Of a DNA stretch of 64,000 bases, positions 8,283 to 17,072 are shown piece by piece. The stretch spans positions 1 to 64,000 of the forward strand of contig CAZRXG010000021.1 in NCBI GenBank assembly GCA_964603985.1. Reading direction: 5' to 3'. Made by a program: the position numbers and the translations under genes. The stretch's first letter is position 1; every line of letters begins with the position of its first letter. This DNA comes from CAZRXG01 sp964603985 (lineage in GTDB: Bacteria; Chloroflexota; Anaerolineae; Aggregatilineales; UBA3940). Below the pieces are notes generated by a model, which saw only the letters and a program-made list of their open reading frames with translations, did no database searches and had not been told where the DNA came from.

Positions 8283-9131
8283 ATGCCGGTCTTTCTCTTC
8301 ACCGACATCGAAAACTCCACCGGGCTGTGGGAAGAACACTACCACGCGATGGAGCAGGCCCTTCACCTGCACAATGCCATCATCGACGAGTGCGTCCTGG
8401 AGTACGGCGGTGAGGTCGTCAAGCACATGGGGGACGGAGTATTCGCCGCGTTCGACGGCGGTGACCCGCTGACGTGCGCTCTGCACATTCAACGACAGGT
8501 CAGCGAGAACGACTGGGGCACAATCGGCGACCTGCGCGTCCGGGCTGCGCTGAACGCGGGCGAAGCCATCCACCGGGACGACGACTACTTCGGCCCGGCG
8601 GTCAACCGCACTGCCCGGCTGAACGGCATCGCCTGGGGCGGACAGACGCTGCTCACACCGGAGGTGCTTGACTGGTGCGCGCTGCCCTCCGGTGCGAAGC
8701 TGCAAGACCTGGGCGTGCACCTGCTCAAGGATCTCAGCCTACCGGTGCAGGTTTACGCGCTCGTCCACCCGGCGCTGGGGCAGCAGGAGTTCCCGCCGCT
8801 GCGCTCGCTGTCGTCGATGCACCCCCAGACGCTGCTGGAAGCCCTGCACATGGCGCGTGAGTTCGACGTTGTGCCGCTGGCGCTGTACGCGATGGTCGGC
8901 GTGGCGAGACTGCTGGCCTACCAGGGGGAGGGTGAATACGCAGCGGAGCTGCTGGGCCTGGTAACCAGCCATCCGGTCAGCTCCACCTTCGCCAAGGACA
9001 AAGCCTGGCAGCTTCTGAGCGAGCTGGAGGCCACACTCCCGCCGGACACGCTGGAAGCCTCGCAGGCCAGAGGGGCGACAAGGGACCTGTCGGAGGTGAT
9101 CGCGGATATACTGGGCGATGCCGTGAGATAA
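8283..9131 (+). CDS. Class III nucleotidyl (adenylate/guanylate) cyclase-domain protein
   Basis: Residues 1-170 are a class III cyclase catalytic domain: FTDIENST supplies the first metal-binding Asp, GDGVFAAF the second, and DYFGPAVNRTARL the conserved Asn-Arg region. It should make a cyclic nucleotide in the cytoplasm. Residues about 180-282 resemble the final helical segment of large cyclase-AAA-TPR regulators, including LLGLVTSHP and LLSELEA. The AAA and TPR parts usually lying between are absent, so the gene looks like a condensed form. No membrane segment. The start is set by the catalytic domain beginning at residue 3; the ribosome site is weak. Confidence 0.8.
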   Translation: MPVFLFTDIENSTGLWEEHYHAMEQALHLHNAIIDECVLEYGGEVVKHMGDGVFAAFDGGDPLTCALHIQRQVSENDWGTIGDLRVRAALNAGEAIHRDDDYFGPAVNRTARLNGIAWGGQTLLTPEVLDWCALPSGAKLQDLGVHLLKDLSLPVQVYALVHPALGQQEFPPLRSLSSMHPQTLLEALHMAREFDVVPLALYAMVGVARLLAYQGEGEYAAELLGLVTSHPVSSTFAKDKAWQLLSELEATLPPDTLEASQARGATRDLSEVIADILGDAVR

Positions 9132-9146
9132 AATAAGTGAGGTAAA

Positions 9147-9216
9147 GCTTACGCAGTTGGAAGACCGACGACCCAGAGGGCGGTGAGTTTCAGTCCACAA
9201 ATTACGCAGATTACAT
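9147..9216 (+). repeat. Dispersed repeat family D, copy 2
   Basis: Same order of blocks as copy 1 at 8000-8085, including GTGAGTTTCAGTCC and ATTACGCAGATTACA. It begins 16 bases after the cyclase stop, so copies 1 and 2 flank the cyclase gene in the same orientation. Confidence 0.6.
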
Positions 9217-9278
9217 ACGTTTTTCACCCGCTGCGATGTGACCGGAAGCGCGCAGAAGCGCTCAACTGCGAAATCCCG

Positions 9279-9320
9279 GGCAGCGCCACACGCGGCAGTA
9301 TTCGGGTTAACAGAACACTG
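9279..9320 (+). mobile_element. Partial MITE (right third)
   Basis: This stretch aligns with the right third of MITE copy A, from GGGCAG through the TTAACAGA terminal repeat, with several mismatches. The left part is missing. It is an older, decayed copy. Confidence 0.6.
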
Positions 9321-9399
9321 ATGTCCAGAAAAGATGGAATCAGTCTTGCAAGCACATGTCTTCGACATAGGCCGGAATTGAAACGATAGAGAACGAACG

Positions 9400-11163
9400 A
9401 TGGTTGAAAAGAAGGTGAAGGTAAGCAAGTCAAGTCCGCGCAGGACGGCGCGCGTAACGCTGGACGACGGCTCGGTGTGGAGCGCGCCGGTCGGCACGCC
9501 GCTGGAGGAGTACTTCAAGGCGGCCCACCCCGAGCTGGTGCCCACGACACGCGGCCCCAACGGCGACGACAAACAAACGGCGGTCGCGGCGGTCGTCGAC
9601 GGCAGGCTGCGCGAGCTGACCTACAACATAGACCGCGACGTGACAGTCAAACCGGTGCTGCTGTCGGACAGCGACGGGCTGCGCGTTTACCGCCGAGCGC
9701 TGTCGCTGCTGCTGATCGTGGCAGCCAAGGAACTGTTCCCTGAGCGCAAGATCACCATCGACCACAGCCTGCCCTTCGGCGGCTACTACTGCGCCGTGGT
9801 CGAAGGTGCGCCGTTCGGGCCGGACGAGATCGAGCAGATCAAGGCCCGCATGCAGGAGATCGTCGCGGCGGACGAGCCGATTGTGCGCCACGCCGTGCCG
9901 CTGGAGGAGGCAATCCGGCTGTTTGAGGAGCGTGGCGACGAGGACAAGCTGCGCCTGATGGAGAGCCGCGAGAAGGACTATCTGATCCTGTACCAGATGC
10001 GCGGCAAGCGAGATTATTTCTACGGCTACATGGTGCCCAGCACGGGCTACCTGGCCGTCTTCGACCTCACGCACGACGGTGAGGGCTTCATCCTGCATTA
10101 TCCGCGCCGCGTCCAACCGAACCGCCTCCAGCCGATCACGGCGCTGCCCAAGCTGCGCAGCGTCTTCCGCGAGACGGCCCGCTGGCTGGAACTGCTGGGC
10201 GTGGAGGACATCGGCGCGCTCAACCAGGCCATCCGGCAGGGGCGCGCCCACGAGCTGATCCTGGTGGCCGAGGCGCTGCACGAGAGCCAGGTGGCCGACG
10301 TGGCCGACGCCATCGTCGAGCGGCAGCCCAACGTACGGCTGGTGCTGATCGCCGGGCCATCCTCGTCGGGCAAGACGACCGGCAGCAAGCGGCTGGCCGT
10401 CCAGTTGATCGCGCACGGCCTCAGGCCCTACCCTATCGGGTTAGACAACTACTTCGTCAACCGCGAGGATACCCCCCTCGACGAGCACGGTGACTACGAC
10501 TACGAGCACCTGCACACGGTTGACCTGGACCTGTTCAACGAGCAGCTTTTACAGCTCATGGACGGCCAGGAGGTAGAGCTGGCGCGCTTCAACTTCATAA
10601 CCGGGCGGAGAGAGTGGGGCGACGTGGTGCAGCTGACGCCGGAGCACATCATCATCGTGGAGGGCATCCACGCGCTGAACCCCGAGCTGGTGCGCGCGCT
10701 GCCGCCGGAGCGCGTCTTCCGGCTGTACGTCTCGTGCCTGACGCAGTTGAACATCGACCGCTACAACCGCGTGCCGACCACCGACGTGCGCCTGCTGCGG
10801 CGCGTCGTGCGCGACGCGGCCTACCGGGGCTACCCGGCCCAGGAGACGCTGTCACGCTGGCGCAGCGTGCGCAAAGGCGAGCGACGCTGGATCTTCCCCT
10901 ACCAGGAAAACGCCAACATGATGTTCAACTCGGCGCTGGTTTATGAGCTGCCGATCCTGCGCCTGCTGGCCGAGCCGCTGCTGCTGCAAGTCGAGCCGGG
11001 ATCGCCGCAGCACATCGAGGCCAAGCGCCTGCTGTCCTTCCTGCGCTGGGTCGAGCCGTTGAAACAACTGGATCTGGTGCCGGATAACTCGCTGCTGCGC
11101 GAGTTCATCGGGAGCGGCATCCTGCGCGACTACACGCCCGGCAAGCCGGGGGAATTGCTCTAA
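9400..11163 (+). CDS. TGS-domain/uridine kinase-like fusion (nucleoside kinase)
   Basis: Residues about 10-75 look like a TGS domain and about 75-215 like the editing-type second additional domain of threonyl-tRNA synthetase, including DHSLPFGGYYC. From about 310 on there is a PRK/uridine kinase P-loop domain with Walker A GPSSSGKTT and the DNYF segment typical of uridine kinases. The predicted activity is ATP-dependent nucleoside phosphorylation in the cytoplasm. This TGS-kinase fusion is known in Firmicutes, Thermotogae and Chloroflexi; the role of the TGS part is unclear. It heads a co-directional run with a histidine kinase, YkvA and MscL genes. Confidence 0.85.
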   Translation: MVEKKVKVSKSSPRRTARVTLDDGSVWSAPVGTPLEEYFKAAHPELVPTTRGPNGDDKQTAVAAVVDGRLRELTYNIDRDVTVKPVLLSDSDGLRVYRRALSLLLIVAAKELFPERKITIDHSLPFGGYYCAVVEGAPFGPDEIEQIKARMQEIVAADEPIVRHAVPLEEAIRLFEERGDEDKLRLMESREKDYLILYQMRGKRDYFYGYMVPSTGYLAVFDLTHDGEGFILHYPRRVQPNRLQPITALPKLRSVFRETARWLELLGVEDIGALNQAIRQGRAHELILVAEALHESQVADVADAIVERQPNVRLVLIAGPSSSGKTTGSKRLAVQLIAHGLRPYPIGLDNYFVNREDTPLDEHGDYDYEHLHTVDLDLFNEQLLQLMDGQEVELARFNFITGRREWGDVVQLTPEHIIIVEGIHALNPELVRALPPERVFRLYVSCLTQLNIDRYNRVPTTDVRLLRRVVRDAAYRGYPAQETLSRWRSVRKGERRWIFPYQENANMMFNSALVYELPILRLLAEPLLLQVEPGSPQHIEAKRLLSFLRWVEPLKQLDLVPDNSLLREFIGSGILRDYTPGKPGELL

Positions 11164-11197
11164 CAGGCCCCCGGCTAAGAGGGTAGGAAAACGAGTC

Positions 11198-12874
11198 ATG
11201 AAGGGAGAGCCGGAAAACGCCGTTCGCAGCCAACAGCGCCTCGTCACCGCGCTGGCGCGCTTCGCGGAACGCTACCTGAGCGTCCGCAGCGACGACCCGG
11301 CCCTGAGACGCGAGGGGCGGGCGCTGATCCTGGTCGCCACGGCGCTGGCGCTGGTCACACTGGCCCAGGCGCTTTTCTTCCCCGTCCGCGAGCTGTTCAA
11401 GCCCGGCTCAAACGGCGTGGGCGACTGGCAGTTCGTGCGCGACCTGGGCCTGTTCATCGCGGCGATGCCGGGCATCATCGCGCTGGCAAAGCTGGGCCGC
11501 GTCCGCCTGGGGAGCATCATCGTGCTGCTGGGCACGACCTTCTTCGCCACCATTAACAGCGCGTGGAGCTTCGACCTGTGGGGACATCAGACGATGGCCG
11601 CGCTGGTGTTCGTGATCGCGGCGGCAGGGTTACTGCTCGGACGGGGCGGGGCGCTGATCGCCGCCGTCGCCGTCTCGGCGCTGGAGGTCGCGCTGGCGGC
11701 GCTGCTGGCGACGCGCATCGGCTCGGCCTTCGTCGCAGGTATGATCCTGCTCAACCTGCTGATGGCCGCCGCCATCGAGTTCGTGTGGATGTACTACGCA
11801 CGGCTGGAGCACACCCGGAACCGCCTGGAGACGATCCTGCACAGCAGCCCCGACGCCATCATGCTGCTGAGGCTCGACGGCACGATAGAGCAGGTCAACC
11901 GCGCTTTCTGCGAGATGTTCGCGTGCGAAGATGGCCCCGGCGCGCAGGAGAGGCCATCCGACCTGGTCGAGCCGGAGCACGCAGCGGCGCTTGGGGCCGC
12001 GCTCAGGCGGACGCTGGGCGAAGGTCAGACGCAGCGCCTGGAGGTGGTCGCGCGGCGAAGAGACGGCAGCACGTTTGACGCCGACATCGCGCTGGACGTG
12101 ATCCGGGAGGCAGGGGAAGTGACCGGCGTGATCGGTTGCCTGCGCGACATTAGCGCACTGAAAGAGGTTCACCGGATGCGCAACCGGTTCATCTCGACCG
12201 TCTCGCACGAGCTGCGCACGCCGATCACCAGCATCAAGCTGTACCACGACCTGCTGGCGCTCCAGCCTGAGCAGTTCCCAACGTACATCAAGGCGGTGCA
12301 GCGCGAGACCCGGCGGCTGGAGCAGATCGTCAACGACCTGCTGGCGCTCCCGCGCGCCGAGCAGTCCACGCCGACGATCCAGATGCTGCCGGTGGACATC
12401 AACGACCTGGCCAGGGAATACGTCACGGATCGTCTCGTGCTGGCGAAAAACCAGGACATCGCACTGACGTTCGTCGAGCAGCCCAACCTGCCCCCGATGC
12501 AGGGCGATCCGGCCAAGCTGGGGCAGGTGCTGAGCAACCTGCTGAGCAACGCGTTAAGCTACACTCCGGCGGGGGGGCAGGTGACGGTGGAGGCCATCTC
12601 CGAGGAGTGGAAGGACGGCGCGCTGTGGGTGGGCTTCAGCGTCACCGACACCGGCCCCGGCATCCCGGCGGAGGAGCAGGAGACGGTCTTCAAACACTTC
12701 TTCCGGGGCAAAGCCGCGCTGGATAGCGGCGCGCCCGGCACCGGCCTGGGGCTGGCTATCGCCAGGCAGATCGTCGAGGCGCACGACGGACGGATCGAGG
12801 TGGTGAGCGACAGCCCGACAGGCCAGGGTGTGACCTTCAGAGCCATATTCCCCGTTGAGACATCCGAGAAATGA
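11198..12874 (+). CDS. Membrane sensor histidine kinase with PAS domain
   Basis: Residues about 40-205 contain five or six TM segments forming a membrane-embedded sensor region. A PAS domain follows (about 210-320, NRLETILHSSPDAIMLL start). Then come HisKA with the phospho-acceptor in FISTVSHELRTPITS (about 330-390) and HATPase_c, with N, G1 (DTGPGIP) and G2 (GTGLGLA) boxes to the C-terminus. It autophosphorylates on His and should pass phosphate to a response regulator, none of which is nearby, so it is an orphan kinase. Its stop overlaps the next gene's start by 4 bases, which ties it to the YkvA protein and MscL and hints at membrane-stress sensing. Confidence 0.9.
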   Translation: MKGEPENAVRSQQRLVTALARFAERYLSVRSDDPALRREGRALILVATALALVTLAQALFFPVRELFKPGSNGVGDWQFVRDLGLFIAAMPGIIALAKLGRVRLGSIIVLLGTTFFATINSAWSFDLWGHQTMAALVFVIAAAGLLLGRGGALIAAVAVSALEVALAALLATRIGSAFVAGMILLNLLMAAAIEFVWMYYARLEHTRNRLETILHSSPDAIMLLRLDGTIEQVNRAFCEMFACEDGPGAQERPSDLVEPEHAAALGAALRRTLGEGQTQRLEVVARRRDGSTFDADIALDVIREAGEVTGVIGCLRDISALKEVHRMRNRFISTVSHELRTPITSIKLYHDLLALQPEQFPTYIKAVQRETRRLEQIVNDLLALPRAEQSTPTIQMLPVDINDLAREYVTDRLVLAKNQDIALTFVEQPNLPPMQGDPAKLGQVLSNLLSNALSYTPAGGQVTVEAISEEWKDGALWVGFSVTDTGPGIPAEEQETVFKHFFRGKAALDSGAPGTGLGLAIARQIVEAHDGRIEVVSDSPTGQGVTFRAIFPVETSEK

Positions 12875-13299
12875 GCGACGGAATCAACGACCCCTCGACC
12901 GAAAAAGCGGTCGGAGGCTGGCGGCAGCGTGCGCGCCAGCTCAAGGCCGAGAGCTACGCCCTCTACCTGGCTTACAAAGATAAACGAACCCCCTGGTACG
13001 CGCGGCTGTTTGCAGCATGCGTGATCGGCTACGCGTTCAGCCCCATCGACCTGATCCCCGACATGATTCCCGTCCTGGGCTACCTGGACGACCTGGTGCT
13101 GATCCCGCTGGGCGTGGCGCTGGCCCTGAAGATGATCCCGCCGGAGGTGATGGCCGACTGCCGGGAGCAGGCGCAGACCGCCATGGCGGAGGGGAAGCCG
13201 GTCAGCCGGGTCGCGGCTGTGGTGATCGTCGCCATCTGGGTGCTGCTGGCCGCGCTGGTCGTTGTGCTCGGAGTGAGGTTGTTCAAACGCTTCACGTGA
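12871..13299 (+). CDS. YkvA family (DUF1232) membrane protein
   Basis: Residues about 40-90 carry the DUF1232 signature, with WYARLFAA, GYAFSPIDLIPDMIPVLGYLDD and the following hydrophobic helix. A second TM lies at about 112-135. YkvA proteins are small membrane proteins of unknown biochemical role, often beside membrane-stress genes. The ATG overlaps the histidine kinase stop (ATGA), and the mscL start follows 12 bases after the stop, so the three are probably one transcript. Confidence 0.85.
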   Translation: MSDGINDPSTEKAVGGWRQRARQLKAESYALYLAYKDKRTPWYARLFAACVIGYAFSPIDLIPDMIPVLGYLDDLVLIPLGVALALKMIPPEVMADCREQAQTAMAEGKPVSRVAAVVIVAIWVLLAALVVVLGVRLFKRFT

Positions 13300-13311
13300 A
13301 GGAGCAAGAAG

Positions 13312-13764
13312 ATGTGGGAGGATTTCAAGGAGTTCGTCGCGCGCGGCAACGTCATGGACATGGCGGTCGGCATCATCGTCGGGGCGGCATTTAGCGCGAT
13401 CGTCAACTCGCTGGTCGCGGACGTGATCATGCCGCCCATCGGTCTGCTGCTGAGCGATGTCGACTTCGGCAACCTGTTCGTCGTGCTCCAGCAAGGCGCG
13501 ACCGCCGGGCCGTACGCCACGCTGGCCGACGCGCAGGCAGCGGGCGCGGTCACACTGAATTATGGACTGTTCATCAATACGATCATCAACTTCCTGATCG
13601 TCGCCTTTGTGATCTTCCTGATCATCCGGGGCGTCAACCGCCTCAAGCGGGAAGAGGAAGCGCCGCCGGCTGAGCCGACAACCAAAGAGTGCCCCTACTG
13701 CCTGTCGAAGATCCCGATCAAGGCCACACGCTGCCCACACTGCACGTCGGAGATTAAGCGATAG
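13312..13764 (+). CDS. mscL: Large-conductance mechanosensitive channel MscL with zinc-ribbon tail
   Basis: The N-terminal FKEFVARGNVMDMAVGIIVG and the first TM (about residues 15-45) are the MscL pore helix. A periplasmic loop (about 50-80) and second TM (about 84-108) complete the channel, which opens under membrane tension to release solutes on hypo-osmotic shock. The C-terminus is unusual: in place of the helical bundle alone there is CPYCLSK and CPHCTSE, a four-Cys zinc ribbon on the cytoplasmic side. AAGGAG precedes the ATG. It is last in the run that begins with the uridine kinase fusion. Confidence 0.9.
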   Translation: MWEDFKEFVARGNVMDMAVGIIVGAAFSAIVNSLVADVIMPPIGLLLSDVDFGNLFVVLQQGATAGPYATLADAQAAGAVTLNYGLFINTIINFLIVAFVIFLIIRGVNRLKREEEAPPAEPTTKECPYCLSKIPIKATRCPHCTSEIKR

Positions 13765-13788
13765 GCGGCGCAGGCAGCAACGTAAAAA

Positions 13789-13812
13789 GGGCCGCCCCGC
13801 GTGGGGTGGCCC
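13789..13812 (-). terminator. Intrinsic terminator for the CpaF gene
   Basis: GGGCCGCCCC and GGGGTGGCCC pair over a 4-base loop. Read on the minus strand the stem is followed by five T, so it should terminate the CpaF transcript. It may serve mscL weakly on the plus strand. Confidence 0.7.
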
Positions 13813-13841
13813 TGTCACGTTATAGCTGCTGCGGTGGGATG

Positions 13842-15296
13842 TCAGTCCACCCCGTCGTCCGCCGCTGGGGACCCGTCCCCGGATTCCTCCGCCGGTGGGG
13901 TGCTCACCACCCTCGACACCCGGGGTGTGAACATGCCTGGGGGCAGATGCATCCCCGCTGCCTCAAAGCGATCATGCAACCGCCGGGGTTCCACACCGGT
14001 CGGCTGCATGCGCCCGATGGCCGCACCGTCATCGTCGATGCCGATCTGCTCCCACCGGAACAGGTTGGAGACGTTGATCTTATCGCCCTCCATGCCCGAC
14101 ACCTCACTGACGGACATGATCTTGCGGCTCCCGTCACGCAGCCGAGCCATGAAGACGATCACGTCAACCGCGGATGCAATCTGCTCGCGGATGGCTTTGA
14201 CGGGCAGGTCCATGCCCGCCATCAGGCACATCACCTCCAGGCGGGAGAGCGCGTCAGACGCCGAACTGGCGTGCAGGGTGCCCATCGAGCCATTGCGCCC
14301 GGTGTTCATGGCCTGAAGCAGGTCAATGGCCTCCCCGGAGCGCACCTCGCCGACCACGAGACGGTCGGGGCGCATGCGCAGCGAGTTGATCACCAGGTCA
14401 CGGATGGTGATCTCGCCCTCGCCCTCGATGTTGGCCGGGCGGCTTTCCAGGCGGACGACGTGCGGCTGGAGAAGTTGAAGCTCGGCAGCGTTCTCGATGG
14501 TTACGATGCGGTCGTCCTCAGGGATGTACTGCGACAGCACGTTGAGCAAAGTGGTCTTGCCGCTGCTGCTGCCCCCGGCGACGAGGGCGTTCGAATCGGC
14601 CAGCACGCAGTAGTTCAGAAACTCGAACATATCAGGCGTGCCCGTGCCGAAGGCAACCAGGTCGCCGACGGTGTACGGGATCTTGGAGAACTTGCGGATG
14701 GTGAGCGCCGGGCCGTCGATGGAAATGGGGCGGACGACGCAGTTGACGCGCGAGCCGTCGGGCAGGCGGGCGTCGACCATCGGCGAGGCTTCGTCGATGC
14801 GGCGGCCCAGCGGGGTGACGATGCGCTCGATGATGTGCAGCAGGTGATCCTCATCGTCGAACTCAATCTTGGTCTGCATGATGCGCCCGTTGCGCTCGAC
14901 GAAGACGCGGTCGTGACCGGCCACCATGATGTCGGTCGTGGCATCGTCCGCCAGAAGCTCTTCGAGTGGGCCGAACCCGATCAGGTCGTCCAGCACCTGC
15001 TCAAAGAGCTGGATCCGCTCGCTGCGGGAGAGCCGGAAGCGCGTCTTCGCCAGGACGGTGCCGAAGATCCCCTGTAGAACCTCGTGCACCTCGTCGCGGT
15101 CGGCGGTGGTGAAATCGATCTCGGTTTCGGCCAGTGCCGTCTCCTGAACCTCGTCCCTGACCTCGCGGAACATGGCGTACTCGCGGCGAGCTGTCTCCTC
15201 CGCGGAGGGTGTGCGGGCGGTAGGCTCGCGCGGCGACTCTCCACCGGGAGCAGACGACCCGGACTCCGGCTCTCGTTTACTCAGACGGCTGAGCAT
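13842..15296 (-). CDS. CpaF/TadA-type secretion ATPase
   Basis: This is a full-length ATPase of the CpaF branch of type II/IV secretion, which powers Tad pili or related surface machines. Residues about 75-270 are the N-terminal domain (FGPLEELLADD, then RNGRI and DEASPMVDARLPDGSR). Walker A is GGSSSGKTTLLN, and the Asp/His boxes follow as RMRPDRLVVGEVRSGEA and MGTLHA. No TadB, TadC or pilin gene lies nearby, so partners must be elsewhere. The ATG follows GGGAG. The AT-rich upstream region (15360-15430) may hold its promoter. A truncated relative lacking the ATPase is at 25979-26512. Confidence 0.9.
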   Translation of the reverse strand: MLSRLSKREPESGSSAPGGESPREPTARTPSAEETARREYAMFREVRDEVQETALAETEIDFTTADRDEVHEVLQGIFGTVLAKTRFRLSRSERIQLFEQVLDDLIGFGPLEELLADDATTDIMVAGHDRVFVERNGRIMQTKIEFDDEDHLLHIIERIVTPLGRRIDEASPMVDARLPDGSRVNCVVRPISIDGPALTIRKFSKIPYTVGDLVAFGTGTPDMFEFLNYCVLADSNALVAGGSSSGKTTLLNVLSQYIPEDDRIVTIENAAELQLLQPHVVRLESRPANIEGEGEITIRDLVINSLRMRPDRLVVGEVRSGEAIDLLQAMNTGRNGSMGTLHASSASDALSRLEVMCLMAGMDLPVKAIREQIASAVDVIVFMARLRDGSRKIMSVSEVSGMEGDKINVSNLFRWEQIGIDDDGAAIGRMQPTGVEPRRLHDRFEAAGMHLPPGMFTPRVSRVVSTPPAEESGDGSPAADDGVD

Positions 15297-15503
15297 ACCC
15301 GTTCTCCCATTTCAGTGTGCACCATGCTTCATCGCATCGCGGCAACGGCGGTAACAGCGCCCTTCTTCCTAACAATACACGAATCTGACATTATTATACA
15401 TTACACTTAAGTATCAAGTATAACGCCCAAGGCATGAGGCTGTTCTATCCTTGGGGTGCATGTGTGGGGGTTGGGGTTTCCTTCTGTGCAGGGGTCTGCC
15501 TTC

Positions 15504-16136
15504 TCATCGGCCATCCCAGCCCAAACAGCGATACAGTTCAGCGTAGTCGGTTATCGAAAAATCGGCGTCAGCTTCGCCAGGCCCAGGCCCGAAAAAGCAC
15601 GTGTGAACACCGGCGGTCTTCCCGGCTGCTATGTCTATGTCTCTATCCCCAACTGCCAGCGTCTCCTGCCGTTTGAAGTTGTGCCTTTTGATCATCTCCT
15701 CATACATGGCCGGGTCCGGCTTCCTGGGAAAGTCGTCGTCCGCCGTCAGCCAGTCCACAAAGTAGTGCCTCATACCATGCACATCGAGAAGCCGACCAAG
15801 TGACCCCGCCCCCCGATGGGTGACGATGACGTTGGCGCCGCCTTCGGAGCGGGCACGCTCACAAATCCCCTTGACGCCGGGGAAGGGCGGCTGGCTTTCA
15901 GGCGAAATGTCCGCATAGTGGCGCTGAAAACCAAGCCCCAGATCGTCCGGGTCCAGGCCGAACCTTTCGGTCAGAGTGGTCGCGCAGTGAGTCAGCGACA
16001 CCTTTGCCAGGGCGGTGATCTCGTCCACCGGCGCAGCAGCCCCAAGGTCGACGAGCGCCGCGCCAATTGCCCCGGCGAGCGCGGGATAGGTATCAAACAG
16101 AGTGCCGTCTACGTCCCAGATCAAATAACGAATCAT
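15504..16136 (-). CDS. HAD-superfamily hydrolase, phosphoglycolate-phosphatase-like
   Basis: HAD motif I is DVDGTLFDT at about residues 8-16 (nucleophile and acid Asp), motif III is the Lys in RKPDP and motif IV is GDRDID. A helical cap lies between motifs I and II, as in the PGP/beta-phosphoglucomutase branch. It is a soluble phosphatase of unknown substrate. ATG at 16136 has AGAGGAGT in front and is preferred to the TTG one codon upstream. It lies 35 bases downstream of the DinB-like gene on the same strand. Confidence 0.85.
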   Translation of the reverse strand: MIRYLIWDVDGTLFDTYPALAGAIGAALVDLGAAAPVDEITALAKVSLTHCATTLTERFGLDPDDLGLGFQRHYADISPESQPPFPGVKGICERARSEGGANVIVTHRGAGSLGRLLDVHGMRHYFVDWLTADDDFPRKPDPAMYEEMIKRHNFKRQETLAVGDRDIDIAAGKTAGVHTCFFGPGPGEADADFSITDYAELYRCLGWDGR

Positions 16137-16174
16137 CAATACTCCTCTCAGAGCGGCGGCGGGTGTCAGACCGG

Positions 16175-16813
16175 TTAATATCCCTCTCTTATTCTTTCCT
16201 TCCGCACCGCAATTTGCATGTTGTGTTCAATCGCATGCTCGATGATCCCTCCCCAGAGATTTACATAGGCAGGTCGCATCTCGCCCCAGGGGGCCGGGGT
16301 CGGTCTATTCAATTCAGGAACAACCTGCCGCTCTGGAATGCCGGACAAATAGTCCCACACTTGAGAAAAAACGTCAAAAATGTACCCGGTCATGGCTTGG
16401 CGCGTGCCGGGGATGGGTATATCATCCCACGTTTTGCCGACGCCTTCCGGCTCGCCCGTCCGAATGCAGTGTAGATACATCTCGGCAGTGACCCCAACGT
16501 GACACATGATCCAGGCTATCGTCGTAAAGGGCGGCGGTTCCAGAATACCCGGAGTGTAGTCACATACCCACGCCCCGTGGTGGAGATGCACTCTCCAGAC
16601 ACGTTTCCTGTCAGGCGGCAGCGCCATATCAGCCGCCCGCTCCGAGGCCGGAAGCGGCTCCCAATCGTACTCTTCGTCTGTAATATCGCGCAACGTTTCC
16701 CTCATTCGAGAAATCGCGCTGTCCAGCCCGAACAGCAGTATGTCTCTTGGCGATTCGACCCGGACACCCGTGCCACTCTCAGGAGAAGCGGGATTGCGGC
16801 TCTCTTGCGACAT
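16175..16813 (-). CDS. DinB/YfiT-like four-helix protein
   Basis: The predicted helices, and His residues placed as in WIMCHVGVTAEMY and IEHAIEHNMQIAVRKERIR, fit the DinB superfamily of metal-binding four-helix-bundle enzymes (thiol-dependent S-transferases and related). The His near the middle and the C-terminal HAIEH would be metal ligands. The start at 16813 is chosen over the longer frame because GGGAGG sits just upstream. The substrate is unknown. It pairs with the HAD gene downstream. Base composition is a little lower in GC than the following GH116 gene. Confidence 0.65.
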   Translation of the reverse strand: MSQESRNPASPESGTGVRVESPRDILLFGLDSAISRMRETLRDITDEEYDWEPLPASERAADMALPPDRKRVWRVHLHHGAWVCDYTPGILEPPPFTTIAWIMCHVGVTAEMYLHCIRTGEPEGVGKTWDDIPIPGTRQAMTGYIFDVFSQVWDYLSGIPERQVVPELNRPTPAPWGEMRPAYVNLWGGIIEHAIEHNMQIAVRKERIREGY

Positions 16814-17072
16814 GTTTCGGCCTCCCGCCGAGCTACCGGTTTCGATCCTTTCGCGCACGCACAGACATTGTACAACAACGAGGCCGGTTGTCTAAATCTG
16901 AAGTATTCCCCCACAGTACAGAAGCCCGGCGGAGCGACTCTGCATGTTGACTCTTGGGTGCAATGCAGTGCAGGATGCACGGGGCAAACTTTGGCCCATC
17001 TCGCCACACGATGTATCATAGACGCGGTTTTGATTCCAGGGCAACAAGTGGTTACCACAAGGAGTGATCCTT

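Noticed and set aside
12559..15077. Long frames opposite the histidine kinase, MscL and CpaF genes
   Set aside because: Antisense shadows in high-GC DNA; the real genes on the other strand have clear domains and ribosome sites.
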